Origin: Thinopyrum elongatum
Taxonomy: Eukaryota > Streptophyta > Magnoliopsida > Poales > Poaceae
Assembly: GCA_011799875.1 (NCBI GenBank)
Contig: CM022299.1
Coordinates: forward strand, 335,094,409-335,158,408
DNA length: 64,000 nucleotides
Reading direction: 5' to 3'
Position numbers and translations under genes: made by a program. The notes below the pieces were generated by a model. It ran no database searches. It was not told the origin of the DNA and worked only from the letters and a program-made list of their open reading frames with translations. Below, piece after piece: positions 42,799 through 53,690 of this stretch (its first letter is position 1; every line of letters begins with the position of its first letter).

Positions 42799-44400
42799 TA
42801 ATACGTCTCCAACGTATCTATAATTTTTTATTGTTCCATGCTGTTATATTATCATTCTTGGATGTTTTATAATCATTTTATAGCAACTTTATATCATTTT
42901 TTGGGACTAACCTATTGACATAGTGCCCAGTGCCAATTGTTGTTTTTTTTTTCTTGTTTTTTACTTCGCAAAAAATCAATACCAAACGGAGTCCAAACGC
43001 AGCGAAACTTTTTGGAGATTTTTTCTGGACCAGAAAACACCTATTGGGCCAAAGAAGTACCAGAGGGGGCTCCGAGGGGAGCACAACCCACCTAGGCACG
43101 CCTGGAGGCCCAGGCGTGCCCTAGTGGGTTGTTCCCACCTCGGCCGCCTCCCGCACTGCCTCTTTGCTCTATAAATACCCCGAAAATCCAAAAACCCTAG
43201 GGGAGTCGACGAAACACAATTCCAGCCACCGCAAGTTCCAAAACCACCAGATCCAATCTAGACACCATCACAGAGGGGTTCATCATCCTCATTGGTGCCT
43301 CTCCGATGATGCGTGAGTAGTTCATTGTAGACCTACGGGTCTGTAGTTAGTAGCTAGATGGCTTCCTCTCTCTCTTTTGATTCTCAATACAATGGTCTCT
43401 TGGAGATCTATTTGATGTAACTCTTTTTGCGGTGTGTTTGTTGGGATCCGATGAACTTTGAGTTTATGATCAGATCTATTTTTTGTCGATGAAAGTTATT
43501 TGAGTTTTGATCTCTTATATGCATGATTACTTATAGCCTCGTATTTCTTCTTCGAATCTTTGGTTTAGTTAGGCCGACTAGATCGATTTTTCTTGCCATG
43601 GGAAGAGGTGCTTTGTGATGGGTTCGGTCGTGTGGTGTTCTTTCCCAGTGACAGAAGGGGCAGCAAGACACGTATTGATCGTTGCTATTAAGGATAAGAA
43701 GATGGGGTCTATTCCTACATGAATAGATCTTGTCTACATCATGTCATCGTTCTTATTGCATTATTCCATTTCTCCATGAACTTAATACACTAGATGCATG
43801 CTGGATAGCGGTCGATGTGTGGAGTAATAGTAGTAGATGCAGGCAGGAGTCGGTCTACTAATCTTGGACGTGATGCCTATATAATAATCATTGTCTGGAT
43901 ATCATCATAATTATTTGAGGTTCTATCAATTGCCCAACAGTAATTTGTTTACCACCGTATGTTATTTTTCTCGAGAGAAGCCACTAGTGAAATCTACGGC
44001 CCCCGAGTCTATTCTTTATCATATTTACTTTGAGATCTATTTTTATTTGCTTTTATTTTCAGATGTATTATTTCAAAAACCCAAAAATACCTTGCTGCAC
44101 TTTTTATTTGCATCTTTTATTTCGCATTTTATCGAGATCTATTTATCCAATCTATCACAAATTTATCCCGTCAACTTGACAATTTCTGGCACCGTTACCT
44201 GAAGAAGGGATTGACAACCCCTTATACGCGTCGGGTTGCAAGTATTTGTTCTTTGTGTGCAGGTACCGTTTACATAGTGTTGCTTGGTTCTCCTACTGGA
44301 TTGATACCTTGGTTTCATAACTGAGGGAAATACCTACCGTAGCTGTGTTGCATCATCCCTTCCTCTTTGGGGAAATACCGACGTAGTTCAAGCGACATCA
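42799..44400 (+). mobile_element. 5' LTR of element G
   Basis: 1602 bp. Starts TAATACGTCTCC, where the terminal TG has become TA, and ends AGCGACATCA. TATAAATA at 43170-43177 after an extended GC-rich inverted repeat (about 43078-43140). Confidence 0.9.
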
Positions 44401-44411
44401 AAAGGAATTTC

Positions 44412-44487
44412 TGGCGCCATTGCCGGGGAGGATCAAGTCAAGGTAGTCTCCCGTCAACGTGCAAATTTCTGGCGACGTTGCCAGGGA
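44412..44487 (+). other. Two successive primer-binding-site-like motifs in element G
   Basis: TGGCGCCATTGCCGGGGA at 44412-44429 and TGGCGACGTTGCCAGGGA at 44470-44487, both preceded by ATTTC. Each differs at one or two positions from TGGCGCCGTTGCCGGGGA. The first lies 11 bases after the LTR, as in element B, and is the likely primer site. Confidence 0.65.
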
Positions 44488-44709
44488 GACATCATCAACA
44501 TCTATCAGGTTCCTAATCACAAATCTCATCTCCTTGCAATTTACATTATTTGCCATTTGCCTCTCATTTTCATCTCCCCCACTTCACAAAAAATTGTCAT
44601 TTTATTCGCCCTCTTTTTCGTTCGCCGTTTTCTTGTTGGATCTCTTGTTTGCTTGTGTTGCCATGAGCCTCTATTTGCTTGCATCTTCGCTTGCTAAAAA
44701 TCTATTGAT

Positions 44710-46077
44710 ATGGATCCACTTAAAGTTTTCTACTTGGGTCATCTTCGATCCATTTGTGCTCGTGCTGAAACCCCAACTAGTTTAGTTGAGGGGAAATCAT
44801 TAGATGAGCATGCTCATTTTGTGCGCTATCGTTTGTCTGAAAAAGGGAAGCTCTTATGGAATCAAATAAATTGTTTCCTATGCTATGCTTGGAATCTTTG
44901 TGAAATTTGTGATTTTACTTGTTGCTCTAAGAACCCTAGAAAACACCTTCCCTATCTTTGTGAGTTTAATGACAATGAAATCTTATCTTCTTATTCCAAG
45001 GAAATTTATAGTTACTATGATATCGAACAAATTGAAGAATTTGTTGCTTTTAATGGTGCTTATGAAGTTGCTTCTTTGATTGAAAAGTATGATATTACTC
45101 TCTACAAATCTGAAAATTTTGACATACTTAAATATTGCTATGAAAATTATGCTCATAATGCCTATGTTAAAGACTTTATTGAGAGAATGTCCTCTGCTTT
45201 GGAAGAAAATAATGATATGAATGAAGTTATGGATAATTATGATTCCGTTGATTTGATTGAATTATCCCCTCTTGATGAACATGATGCTTGCGATTCTTAT
45301 GGCCTTGGTGCCAATATTAATGATGCTTATGGAGATGAACTTGCTATAGTTCCTTATGTTAAACATGAAATTATTGCTATTGCACCCACACTTGATAGCC
45401 CCTTGAATGAAAAGAAGGATTGCAATGATGTTATTACAAATTTTATTCATGACAATTGTGCTAATGATATGCAAAGCTACAAGCTTGGGGATGATAATTT
45501 TGTTATGTCTACTACTTATTGCAATGATCATGATTGGGGTGATAATGATTCTTATGATCTTGAAAATTTATTTAAGCCTCAAGATGAATATGTTTGCGAT
45601 AATATTGAAACTGGGTTTGGAAGAGTGTCAACTTTAGGTAATAATGATCCCACTACTTAGGAGAATGATCAATCTTATGAAATTTTTGATAAAAGTGGGC
45701 TTGGAGAGGTCAGGATTTTATTTGATGATAATCCCACTATTTTGGAAGAGTGTCAACTTTGCATGCATGTGGATCATGTAGAGAATATGTTATGTGATAG
45801 CTATATTATTGAATTCGAATATGATCCCACATGTAATTATTATGAGAGAGGAAAATATGGTTGTAGAAATTTTCATGTTACTAAATTACCTCTCATCATG
45901 TTGAGATTGCTATTGTTTCTTTCTTCTTCCTTTCATATGCTAGATATTTCTTGTCTTGATAATTTGGTTGCCTACAAAATGTCTATGCATAGGGAGTATG
46001 TTAGACTTAAATGTATTTGTCACATGTTTTATGATGCTCTCTTTTGCTTCAATTCTTATCTTTCATGTGAGCATTGA
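44710..46077 (+). pseudogene. Element G long ORF, unknown function, one in-frame TAG
   Basis: From ATG 44710 a frame runs 316 codons to TAG 45658-45660 and then stays open in the same frame to TGA/TAA at 46075-46077, about 455 codons in all. The product is rich in Asp, Glu, Asn, Tyr and Cys and very acidic in residues about 160-310. Residues about 50-75 contain a Cys-rich patch (CFLCYAWNLCEICDFTCC). A hydrophobic Leu/Ser stretch near residues 400-420 (LRLLLFLSSSF) could be membrane-associated or core. I do not recognise it and see no gag motif. AT-rich codon use matches that of gag in element B. It starts 220 bases after the second primer-site motif, where gag would start. Confidence 0.55.
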
Positions 46078-48540
46078 TAAAATCCTATGCCTAGCTAGGG
46101 GCATAAAACGATAGCGCTTGTTGGGAGGCAACCCAATGAATAAAATTTATTTTTGCCATTTTCTTTCTGTTCTTAAGTGTTTGCACAATTATGCTACTGT
46201 TATGATTGTGTTTTTATATTTTAATTAGTTTTTGTGCCAAGCTAAGCCTTTGGGATCATGTTGGGTGATAGTTGATTTGATCTTGTTGAAAAACAGAAAC
46301 TTTTGTGTCCAGTAACAGAATTGTTTAAATTCACAGAAGCGATGAAAAATTCTGATTTTTTACAAAAGATTGATATACAAATTTTCCACGTTGTCCTAAT
46401 TTTTCAGAATTTTTGGAATTGCAGAAGTATTCGAAGTTTTCAGATTGCTAGAGACTGTTCTGTTTTTGACAGATTCTATTTTTTTTTTGCATTGTGTGCT
46501 TATTTTGATGAATCTATGGACTTTATCGGGGGTATAAGCCATAGTAAAGTTGGAATACAGTAGATATAATGCAATAATAAAATATTAATGGGTTTGCAAC
46601 AGTACTTAGAGTGGTGATTTGCTTTTTTATACTAACGGATCTCACGAAGGTTTTTGTTAAGTTTTGTGTGATTGAAGTTTCAAGTTTTGGGTGAGATCAC
46701 GATGGATGAAGGAATAAGGAGTAAGAAGAGCTTAAGCTTGGGGATGCTACTGCACCCCAAGGTAATATTCAAGGATGAACAAGCAACTAAGCTTGGGGAT
46801 GCCCCGAGTGGCATCCCCTCTTTCTTCTAACAACCATTGGTATTTTACTTGGAGCTATATTTTTATTCATCACATATCATGAGTTTTGCTTGGAGCGTCT
46901 TGTATTATATGAGTCTTTGCTTATTTTGCTTTTTGTTTAGTGTCAAGTATCCTTGCTGAACACACCTATTTGAAAGAGCCAAAATAATGCTATGATTTGC
47001 TAGAATTGCTCTTTATGCTTCACTTAAATTCTTTGAGCTATGTAATTGCTCTAGTGCTTCACTTATATCTTTTTGAGCACGGTGTGCTTTAATTTTTTTT
47101 AAAGAAATGCTCTCATGCTTCACTTAGATTTATTTGAGAGTTAGTAACTTTGAAGAAATTCTCTCATGCTTCACTTATATTATTTTGAGAGACAAAAAAA
47201 AATTATGCTCATGTTCTTCACTTAGATTTGTTTGAGCTTTCAAAAGCAACATATTAAACTAGTCCCAAAGTGATAGATATTCAAGAGGGATATAATAAAA
47301 ACTTTCATGAAGATCATTGGACAAAATAAACTTGATTCTTTGTAATAGTTTTGTGATATGATGATAGTGATATGTGAGTCATGTTGATGAGTAATTGTGC
47401 TTTAGTAAGAATATTGGTGTTAAGGCTTGTGACTCCCTATGCAAGCACGAAATTCAATAGTTATGCAATGAAATTACATCCTACTTATGGTGCAATATTC
47501 GGTGTTAGTTATGCTTAATGCTCGCTTATGTGATTTTTCGTTCCTTGGTTGGATGCTTCTCAATCTTTTTGCTAGCCTTCACTTGTACTAAGTAGGAATA
47601 CTACTTGTGCATCCAAAATCCTTAAACCCAGTTTTGCCATATGAGTCCACCATACCTACCTATATGCGGCATTTCTGTGCCCTTCTAAGAAAATTTGTAT
47701 GTGCCATCTCTAATTTTCAAAATAAATTTCCCTTTTGTGTGCTCGTACCGCTCATGAAATGGTAGGGGGTGGCTGATATTTTTCCATGCTAGATGTGTTA
47801 TTCTCAAGATGAGTGTTTATTCACTTGTCATTGCACAAGAGTACGGCAAAGGTATTAGGGATGCCCAGTCCCGAAATGAAAAATGAATTTACTTTATGTT
47901 GTCAAATAATAAATTTCTTGGAAAGTGTTGGTATGGACGGCACCCGTGGATACGGCTAGCCGTGGAATGTGAAAGTATGGTGGAAAAGGGAATAAAGTTT
48001 ATTTTCTGTTTGGGAACCGCCTATGATATATCTAGCATGGAAAGTATTGGGAACTACTCGATCATTTTCGTTGACAGGAAAAACAAGCCACCCAAAATGT
48101 TTTATCTCTTTTTTTTCGCTTTGAGCTCTGGCACCTCTACAAATCCCTACTTACCTCTGCGAAGGGCCTTTCTATTTACTTTATGCAAATTTTATTTTGA
48201 GTCTCCATCTTCTCTTATAAAGCACCAACTAAGGGGCACTATGATCGTACTTGAGCATTGGATGTAGCTAATATGCGAGTGTGCTTCATGAATGGATCAA
48301 TGATTGAGCATGATGGGCTAGGGATAACTTGCTTTAGTGTTGATATTCTGAAAGACATAGTTGCTTGTTAATATGCTTGAGTATTGAAATCTTCATGTCA
48401 AAACTAGACTATTGGTTTGAACCATATAAAAGTCCATATGTCCATGCTACAAAAGAAAAGAATATGTGATGAACATGTTAGGCAGCATTCCACATCAAAA
48501 ATTCTGTTTTTATCATTTACCTACTCGAGGACGAGGAGGA
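46078..48540 (+). other. Non-coding 3' region of element G
   Basis: About 2.5 kb without a supported gene. It contains several AAGCTTGGGGATG words (46730-46800), a run of short repeats with CTTCACTTAGATT and TTTGAG (about 47000-47240), and the motifs shared with A, B and E (GTCCACCATACCTACCTAT near 47646; ACCCGTGGATACGGCTAGCC near 47943). Confidence 0.6.
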
Positions 48541-48557
48541 ATTAAGCTTGGGGATGT
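48541..48557 (+). other. Polypurine tract of element G
   Basis: ATTAAGCTTGGGGATGT next to the LTR start at 48558. E has the same arrangement at 55832-55848. Confidence 0.65.
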
Positions 48558-50157
48558 TGATACGTCTCCAATGTATCTATAATTTTTTATTATTCCATGC
48601 TGTTATATCATCATTCTTGGATGTTTTACAATCATTTTATAGCAACTTTATATCATTTTTTGGGACTAACCTATTGACAAGTGCCCAGTGCCAGTTGCTG
48701 TTTTTTTGCTTGTTTTTTACTTCACAGAAAATCAATACCAAACGGAGTCCAAATGCAGCGAAACTTTTTGGAGATTTTTTCAGGACCAGAAGACACCTGT
48801 TGGGCCTAAGACGTACCAGAGGGGGCTCCGAGGGGAGCACAACCCACCTGGGCGCGCCTGGAGGCCCAGGCGCACCCTGGTGGGTTGTGCCCACCTCAGC
48901 CGTCTCCCGCACCGCCTCTTTACTCTATAAATACCCCGAAAATCCAAAAACCCTAGGGGAGTCGACGAAACACAATTCCAGCCACCGCAAGTTCCAGAAC
49001 CACCAGATCCAATCTAGACACCATCACGGAGGGGTTCATCATCCTCATTGGTGCCTCTCCGATGATGCGTGAGTAGTTCATTGTAGACCTACGGGTCCGT
49101 AGTTAGTAGCTAGATGGTTTCCTCTCTCTCTTTTGATTCTCAATACAATGGTCTCTTGGAGATCTATTTGATGTAACTCTTTTTGCGGTGTGTTTGTTGG
49201 GATCCGATGAACTTTGAGTTTATGATCAGATCTATTTTTTATCCATGAAAGTTATTTGAGTTTTGATCTCTTATATGCATGATTACCTATAGCTTCGTAT
49301 TTCTTCTTCGAATCTTTGGTTTAGTTAGGCCAACTAGATCGATTTTTCTTGCCATGGGAAGAGGTGCTTTGTGATGGGTTCGGTCGTGCGGTGTTCTTTC
49401 CTAGTGACAGAAGGGGCAGCAAGACACATATTGATCGTTGCTATTAAGGATAACAAGATGGGGTCTATTCCTACATGAATAGATCTTGTCTACATCATGT
49501 CATCATTCTTATTGCATTACTCCGTTTCTCCATGAACTTAATACACTAGATGCATGCTGGATAGCGGTCGATGTGTGGAGTAATAGTAGTAGATGCAGGC
49601 AGGAGTCGGTCTACTAATCTTGGACGTGATGCCTATATAATAATCATTGCCTGAATATCGTCATAATTATTTGAGGTTCTATCAATTGCCCAACAGTAAT
49701 TTGTTTACCCACCGTATGCTGTTTTTCTCGAGAGAAGCTACTAGTGAAATCTACGGCCCCCGGGTCTATTCTTTATCATATTTGCTTTGAGATCTATTTT
49801 TATTTGCTTTTATTTTTAGATCTATTATTTCAAAAACCCAAAAATACCTTGCTACACTTTTTATTTGCATCTTTTATTTCATGTTTTATCAAGATCTATT
49901 TATCCAATCTATCACAATTTTATCCCATCAACTTGACAATTTCTGGCGCCGTTACCCGAAGAAGGGATTGACAACCCCTTATACGCGTCGGGTTGCAAGT
50001 ATTTGTTCTTTGTGTGCAGGTACCATTTACTTAGTGTTGCTTGGTTCTCCTACTGGATTGATACCTTGGTTTCATAACAGAGGGAAATACCTACCGTAGC
50101 TGTGCTGCATCATCCCTTCCTCTTTGGGGAAATACCGACGTAGTTCAAGCGACATCA
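48558..50157 (+). mobile_element. 3' LTR of element G
   Basis: 1600 bp, TGATACGTCTCCAATG to AGCGACATCA. Inverted repeat GCACAACCCACC (48837-48848) with its complement at 48879-48890; TATAAATA at 48926-48933. Confidence 0.9.
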
Positions 50158-50352
50158 TCCTCCAATGCGCAGGCTCACTAGGAAGCGTGCGAGCTGTACG
50201 TTGAGTAGGCTCACTGGGAAGCAAGCCCTTTGACTTCCATGGCCGCCTGCCTTGCTCGCATCCTCTCCATTAATGGCGCCCGAGCCACTGTTTAATACGG
50301 GCGGCCTTACTGTTCGCCTCCCATTCCCCTCCCGCAGACCTCCACCAACGCC

Positions 50353-50953
50353 ATGGCACAGAAGGATCATCTGCCACTAGTCTTCCAATTTTGGTGAAGT
50401 TGACTCCGAGCCGGACGAGATACAAAACAAGGAGGAATGGGGCCCCATGGACATGGCCCTGAACCAGCTGGCCGCGGCGATTGCTGCCCCCGCGCCCGTC
50501 CCAGCTCCCATCCCCATGCCCGCACCAGCGACCATCCCCGTAGCATTGACGGGTTCCTCGCCGAGCACTATCACAGAGCTGGAAGCCGTGGGTGTCAGCG
50601 AGGTCCCCGTGGACCCGCGCGAGCTCGTGTACATGCCAGCGCCAGCGCCCGTGCCCATGTGCGCCCCTGCACCCACCCCGGTGCTGGTCCCCGTGTGTTT
50701 GCCTACACCCGCCGCGCCCGTGCCCACACGCGCGCCCCCCTTAGCGTCATGGGACGCCGTCATTGACCGCTACCTCGCAGCGCTACGAGTTGCCATCCTC
50801 CCGCTCCCCGCCCGTCGATCGTGCGATGACAGGATGTTTGATTTGCAAGTGAAGAACATTCTGTGCTGCCTTGAAGACTTCAACAATGGCGTCCCGGAGG
50901 ACGACAATGACAACGCTGGCGCGGCACGCCGCCTCCGCCGCCGCCAGAATTAG
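50353..50953 (+). pseudogene. Gene Z: Pro/Ala-rich hypothetical ORF in CACTA-2
   Basis: An open frame of 168 codons from ATG 50447 to TAG 50951-50953. The N-terminal two thirds are Pro/Ala/Val-rich repeats of PAPAPVP type. The C-terminal third (about residues 105-168) looks folded and more conserved: WDAVIDRYLAALRVAIL, DLQVKNILCCLEDFNNG, then an acidic stretch and RRLRRRQN. The same frame is open upstream to about 50390; an ATG at 50353 in a second frame would join it after a one-base shift near 50385. The TSD of element G lies 190 bases upstream, so its promoter may be displaced. Function unknown. GC-rich shadows exist on the other strand. Confidence 0.4.
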
Positions 50954-51109
50954 TTTTTTTGGGTTTAGTACTGTATCTCGATCGTATGAATATAAAGTCA
51001 CAGTGTGACTGAATGAAACATATGGTTTGAGCAAACTTGCGTTTTTCTCTCTGAATGTATAGACTCATCAAATGATTTTTTTTAAAACATCAATGGTTTT
51101 TAAATTTAA

Positions 51110-51425
51110 AACACTCATCACAAAGGTTTAAGATAGAACACCCATATGCAAACCAACAGCTTCCCTAGTAAGCCAAGGAAAAATGTGCCGAGCATGATTT
51201 GTGGAGCTCTTCATCGCAAACGTTTTAGATAGAACACCCGTATGCAAAGCGAGAGCTACGGTCTTCCCCAGTAAGCCAAGGGAAAATTTTGCCACGCAGG
51301 ATTTGTGCAGATCTTCATCACAAATAGTTCAGATTGTGTATGGTATGCAAAGCGAGAGCTATGGTTCCTTCGCCGCCAAGAGAAAATCTGGCACGCAAGA
51401 TTTGTACATCCCTTCAACGAAAACG
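51110..51425. repeat. Tandem repeat of about 100 bp, three to four units
   Basis: TCATCACAAA or TCATCGCAAA starts units at about 51116, 51212, 51313 and (TCAACGAAAA) 51413. They share ATGCAAAGCGAGAGCTAYGGT and GGCACGCARGATTTGT. Confidence 0.75.
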
Positions 51426-51504
51426 ATTTTTCGGATGACCCGTGTGCAACCACGTACAGACAAGTTGGTAAGATTTGCATCTGTCATATTGGGTATATTG
51501 CCAT

Positions 51505-51597
51505 TTGTCAATCTAGAAAGATTGACATTTGTTGATCTAGTAACATTGCCCTTTGTCAACCTTGTAAAACTGCCATTTGTCAAAATTTTCGGCTAAA
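51505..51597. repeat. Four units of a 24-bp repeat
   Basis: ATTGCCATTTGTCAATCTAG-type units follow one another. In one plus frame they read as an eight-residue LPFVNLxx period. Probably a simple tandem repeat. Confidence 0.75.
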
Positions 51598-51902
51598 AAT
51601 CACTAGCACTATCTAATTTTTGCAACTAAAATTCAGTAAGCATAGATTTCATTCATAGATTAAGCAGTCATTCTTTATACAAATAGTTCAACTCGACAGC
51701 TGAACCGACCAAACTTTTCCCCAATTGTTGCTAACCACGTACTGAAATAGCTAGTTCAACTATATATACTAGCTAATTTTAAGTACGTTGTACAGTTCAA
51801 CCACATCTATAGTCAGATGAACTGAACAAAATAGCCCCTAAATACTACTACTACGGAGGGGCTTTGTACTACTTCCAATAGCCTCTCCTCTGCCGAGCAT
51901 GC

Positions 51903-52568
51903 TTAGTAAGAGGCAGAGGAGGAGGATCCTACTGACGAGCTGAACAACTGCAATCTGGTGCCTGCCGCTGCTGCACCTTCAGCGACGCTCACCTCGAACG
52001 CCCTCTGCCGCTCCAGATGACCCCTCTCGAAGCGGCGGGACTCCTCGTAGATCTCCTCATTCCTCGCCTCTGCGGTGGCATGTGCTGCAGCCACGGCGGC
52101 GGTAAAACTCTTTGCGTGCTCGACGAGGCGCTCCTCCTCCTCCCATAGGAACTCAATGTAGCACGCAAGGTCGCTGACGCATGTGCGGACCTCCACCTCC
52201 ACCTCCCGCCTTCGGGCAATGGTGACGGAGCGGGTTATGACCCCGGCGGTCGACGGTGGGCTGGCGGCCACGGCGGCCGATGGTGGGGTGGCGGCCATGA
52301 CCGCCACCTCCCGCCTTCGGGCCGCGGTGGCGGAGCGGGTGATGGCCACGGTGGCTGACAGTGGGGTGGCGGCCATGATGGCCACCTCCCGCCTTCGAGC
52401 CGTGGTGGCGTAGCAGGCGATGGCCTTGGCTTTCGACGGTGGTGTGGCGGCCACGGTGGCAGACGGTGGGGTGGTGGCAACGGCAACCGGCAACAGCTGC
52501 TGATGAACAGCGGCGGTGGAGCGTGTGGTGGGTGTTGCGCACACACCCAACAGGGACGCCACGCACAC
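51903..52568 (-). CDS. Ala/Thr/Arg-rich hypothetical protein in CACTA-2
   Basis: A 221-codon minus-strand ORF. The N-terminal part holds three imperfect repeats of ARRREVAVMAATPPSATVA. From about residue 120 it changes to a Glu/Ala-rich helical segment (EFLWEEEERLVEHAKSF, then RNEEIYEESRRFERGHLE), which could form a coiled coil. The end is Ser-rich. I do not recognise it. A TATATAAA on the minus strand at about 52761-52754 could be its promoter. Upstream there is a short ATG ORF at about 52672, so an upstream exon or upstream ORF is possible. It may be the same kind of captured gene as Y and X. Confidence 0.4.
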   Translation of the reverse strand: MCVASLLGVCATPTTRSTAAVHQQLLPVAVATTPPSATVAATPPSKAKAIACYATTARRREVAIMAATPLSATVAITRSATAARRREVAVMAATPPSAAVAASPPSTAGVITRSVTIARRREVEVEVRTCVSDLACYIEFLWEEEERLVEHAKSFTAAVAAAHATAEARNEEIYEESRRFERGHLERQRAFEVSVAEGAAAAGTRLQLFSSSVGSSSSASY

Positions 52569-52753
52569 TACACTACGCCGGGGACTGCCGCCGTCATGGT
52601 GTAGCCTCTCAGTTAGAGCTGTCCTCTGATGACGGCGGAGTGGCTGAGCGACGACAACGAACCGGTGCCATTGGCGATTGTGGGAGAAGCTGACGAGATA
52701 AGCTACAGGGAGGGAGGGGAAAATGCGACACAGGACTCGCCGGCCGTGAGGGT

Positions 52754-52761
52754 TTATATAG
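52754..52761 (-). promoter_or_regulatory. TATA-like box upstream of the 51903-52568 ORF
   Basis: TATATAAA on the minus strand, in a GC-rich context, about 190 bases before the ORF. Confidence 0.4.
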
Positions 52762-53041
52762 CAGGCCGGTAAGCATTGGGATTTTGGGGGATTTCGTCGA
52801 GTCGGGCGGGAAGCTTGCGCGGCTATGCGCGGGAACCTGCGCGGTTGCGCGGGAACGGGCTCACCGACGATTCATTGGCGCCAGTTTGAGCCATCGTTTG
52901 GCCAAAAGAACGCCCCCGCGCGCTGCTCAAGCTTGCGCTCGAAGCCGTCTGCGGTAGCGGTGTGACAAGACGTGCGAGAGGAGGACGAAACGACACGTAC
53001 ACATACGGTTAATAAAAAAATGTTTGCGATTTAATTACCTA

Positions 53042-53276
53042 CTACACCCGTCCTGGCTTATAAGTCATCTTTGTATTTTTGTGCCAAATTTTGACTAGAG
53101 ATTTAACTAAAAAAATATGAATGCATGTCGCCAAAGATTATATCGTTGGATTCGTATTTGAACATAGTTTCCAATTATATAATTTTTATAACATGCATTA
53201 ACATTTTGTTAGTTAAATGTAAGGTCAAAATATGGCACAGAATATAAAGGGGACTAATAGACCAAGACGGAGGTAG
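53042..53276. mobile_element. Stowaway-like MITE
   Basis: 235 bp with imperfect inverted ends, CTACACCCGTCCTGG and CCAAGACGGAGGTAG, flanked by TA on both sides (53040-53041, 53277-53278). Nearly the whole element folds back on itself (GTGCCAAATTTTGAC against GTCAAAATATGGCAC; GAATGCATG against CATGCATTA). It lies about 415 bp upstream of the exonuclease-like ORF and holds a plus-strand TATAAAGG at 53243-53250. Confidence 0.85.
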
Positions 53277-53690
53277 TAGCACACGGCCGCTCTCTACGCA
53301 GCATCGCAACTGCCGGCCGGCTTGTAGATGACCATTCCCTGCGTGTTCAACTGCTCTATGCATGTGGTTGCTCGTGGTTGAGGCGGCCGTGGCACGCTAT
53401 GCTCACGTCCCGCCGCGCGCGCTCTGCTCTCGCGTCGCTCCACGCGCGCTGCCAGTGTTTGGGGCCGGCGCACGATCATGTACGTTTGTGTTGCCATTAT
53501 GCATGCGGTTGCGCCGGGCGCGGCGCCACGATGCATTTACCCGCTGCAAAAACTGCCAAGCGGACGTGCCGAGAATCCAGGCCGCCGGCCCCCATTTATT
53601 TCCGCGGCCATTTACCTTCATCTCTCGCGCCACACGACACAATAAGCACAACCACGACGACCCATACAGAGAGGACATTCAGCGGTTCCA

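Larger units (their letters stand above)
42799..50157 (+). mobile_element. Element G: complete non-autonomous LTR retrotransposon with one unknown ORF
   Basis: 7359 bp. LTRs 42799-44400 and 48558-50157, exact target duplication TCCTC (42794-42798, 50158-50162). The internal region has two primer-site-like motifs, one long ORF and a long non-coding part ending in a purine tract; no gag, protease, RT, RNase H or integrase. The LTR, primer site and 3' region resemble those of Athila-like Triticeae families (also E), which probably mobilised it. Hand count of about 64 differences over 1600 bp (4 percent, mostly transitions) gives some 1.5 million years at 1.3e-8 per site per year. Confidence 0.9.

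Noticed and set aside
42878..43191. ORFs in the LTRs of element G
   Set aside because: They span the GC-rich inverted repeat and TATA box and differ between the two LTRs.
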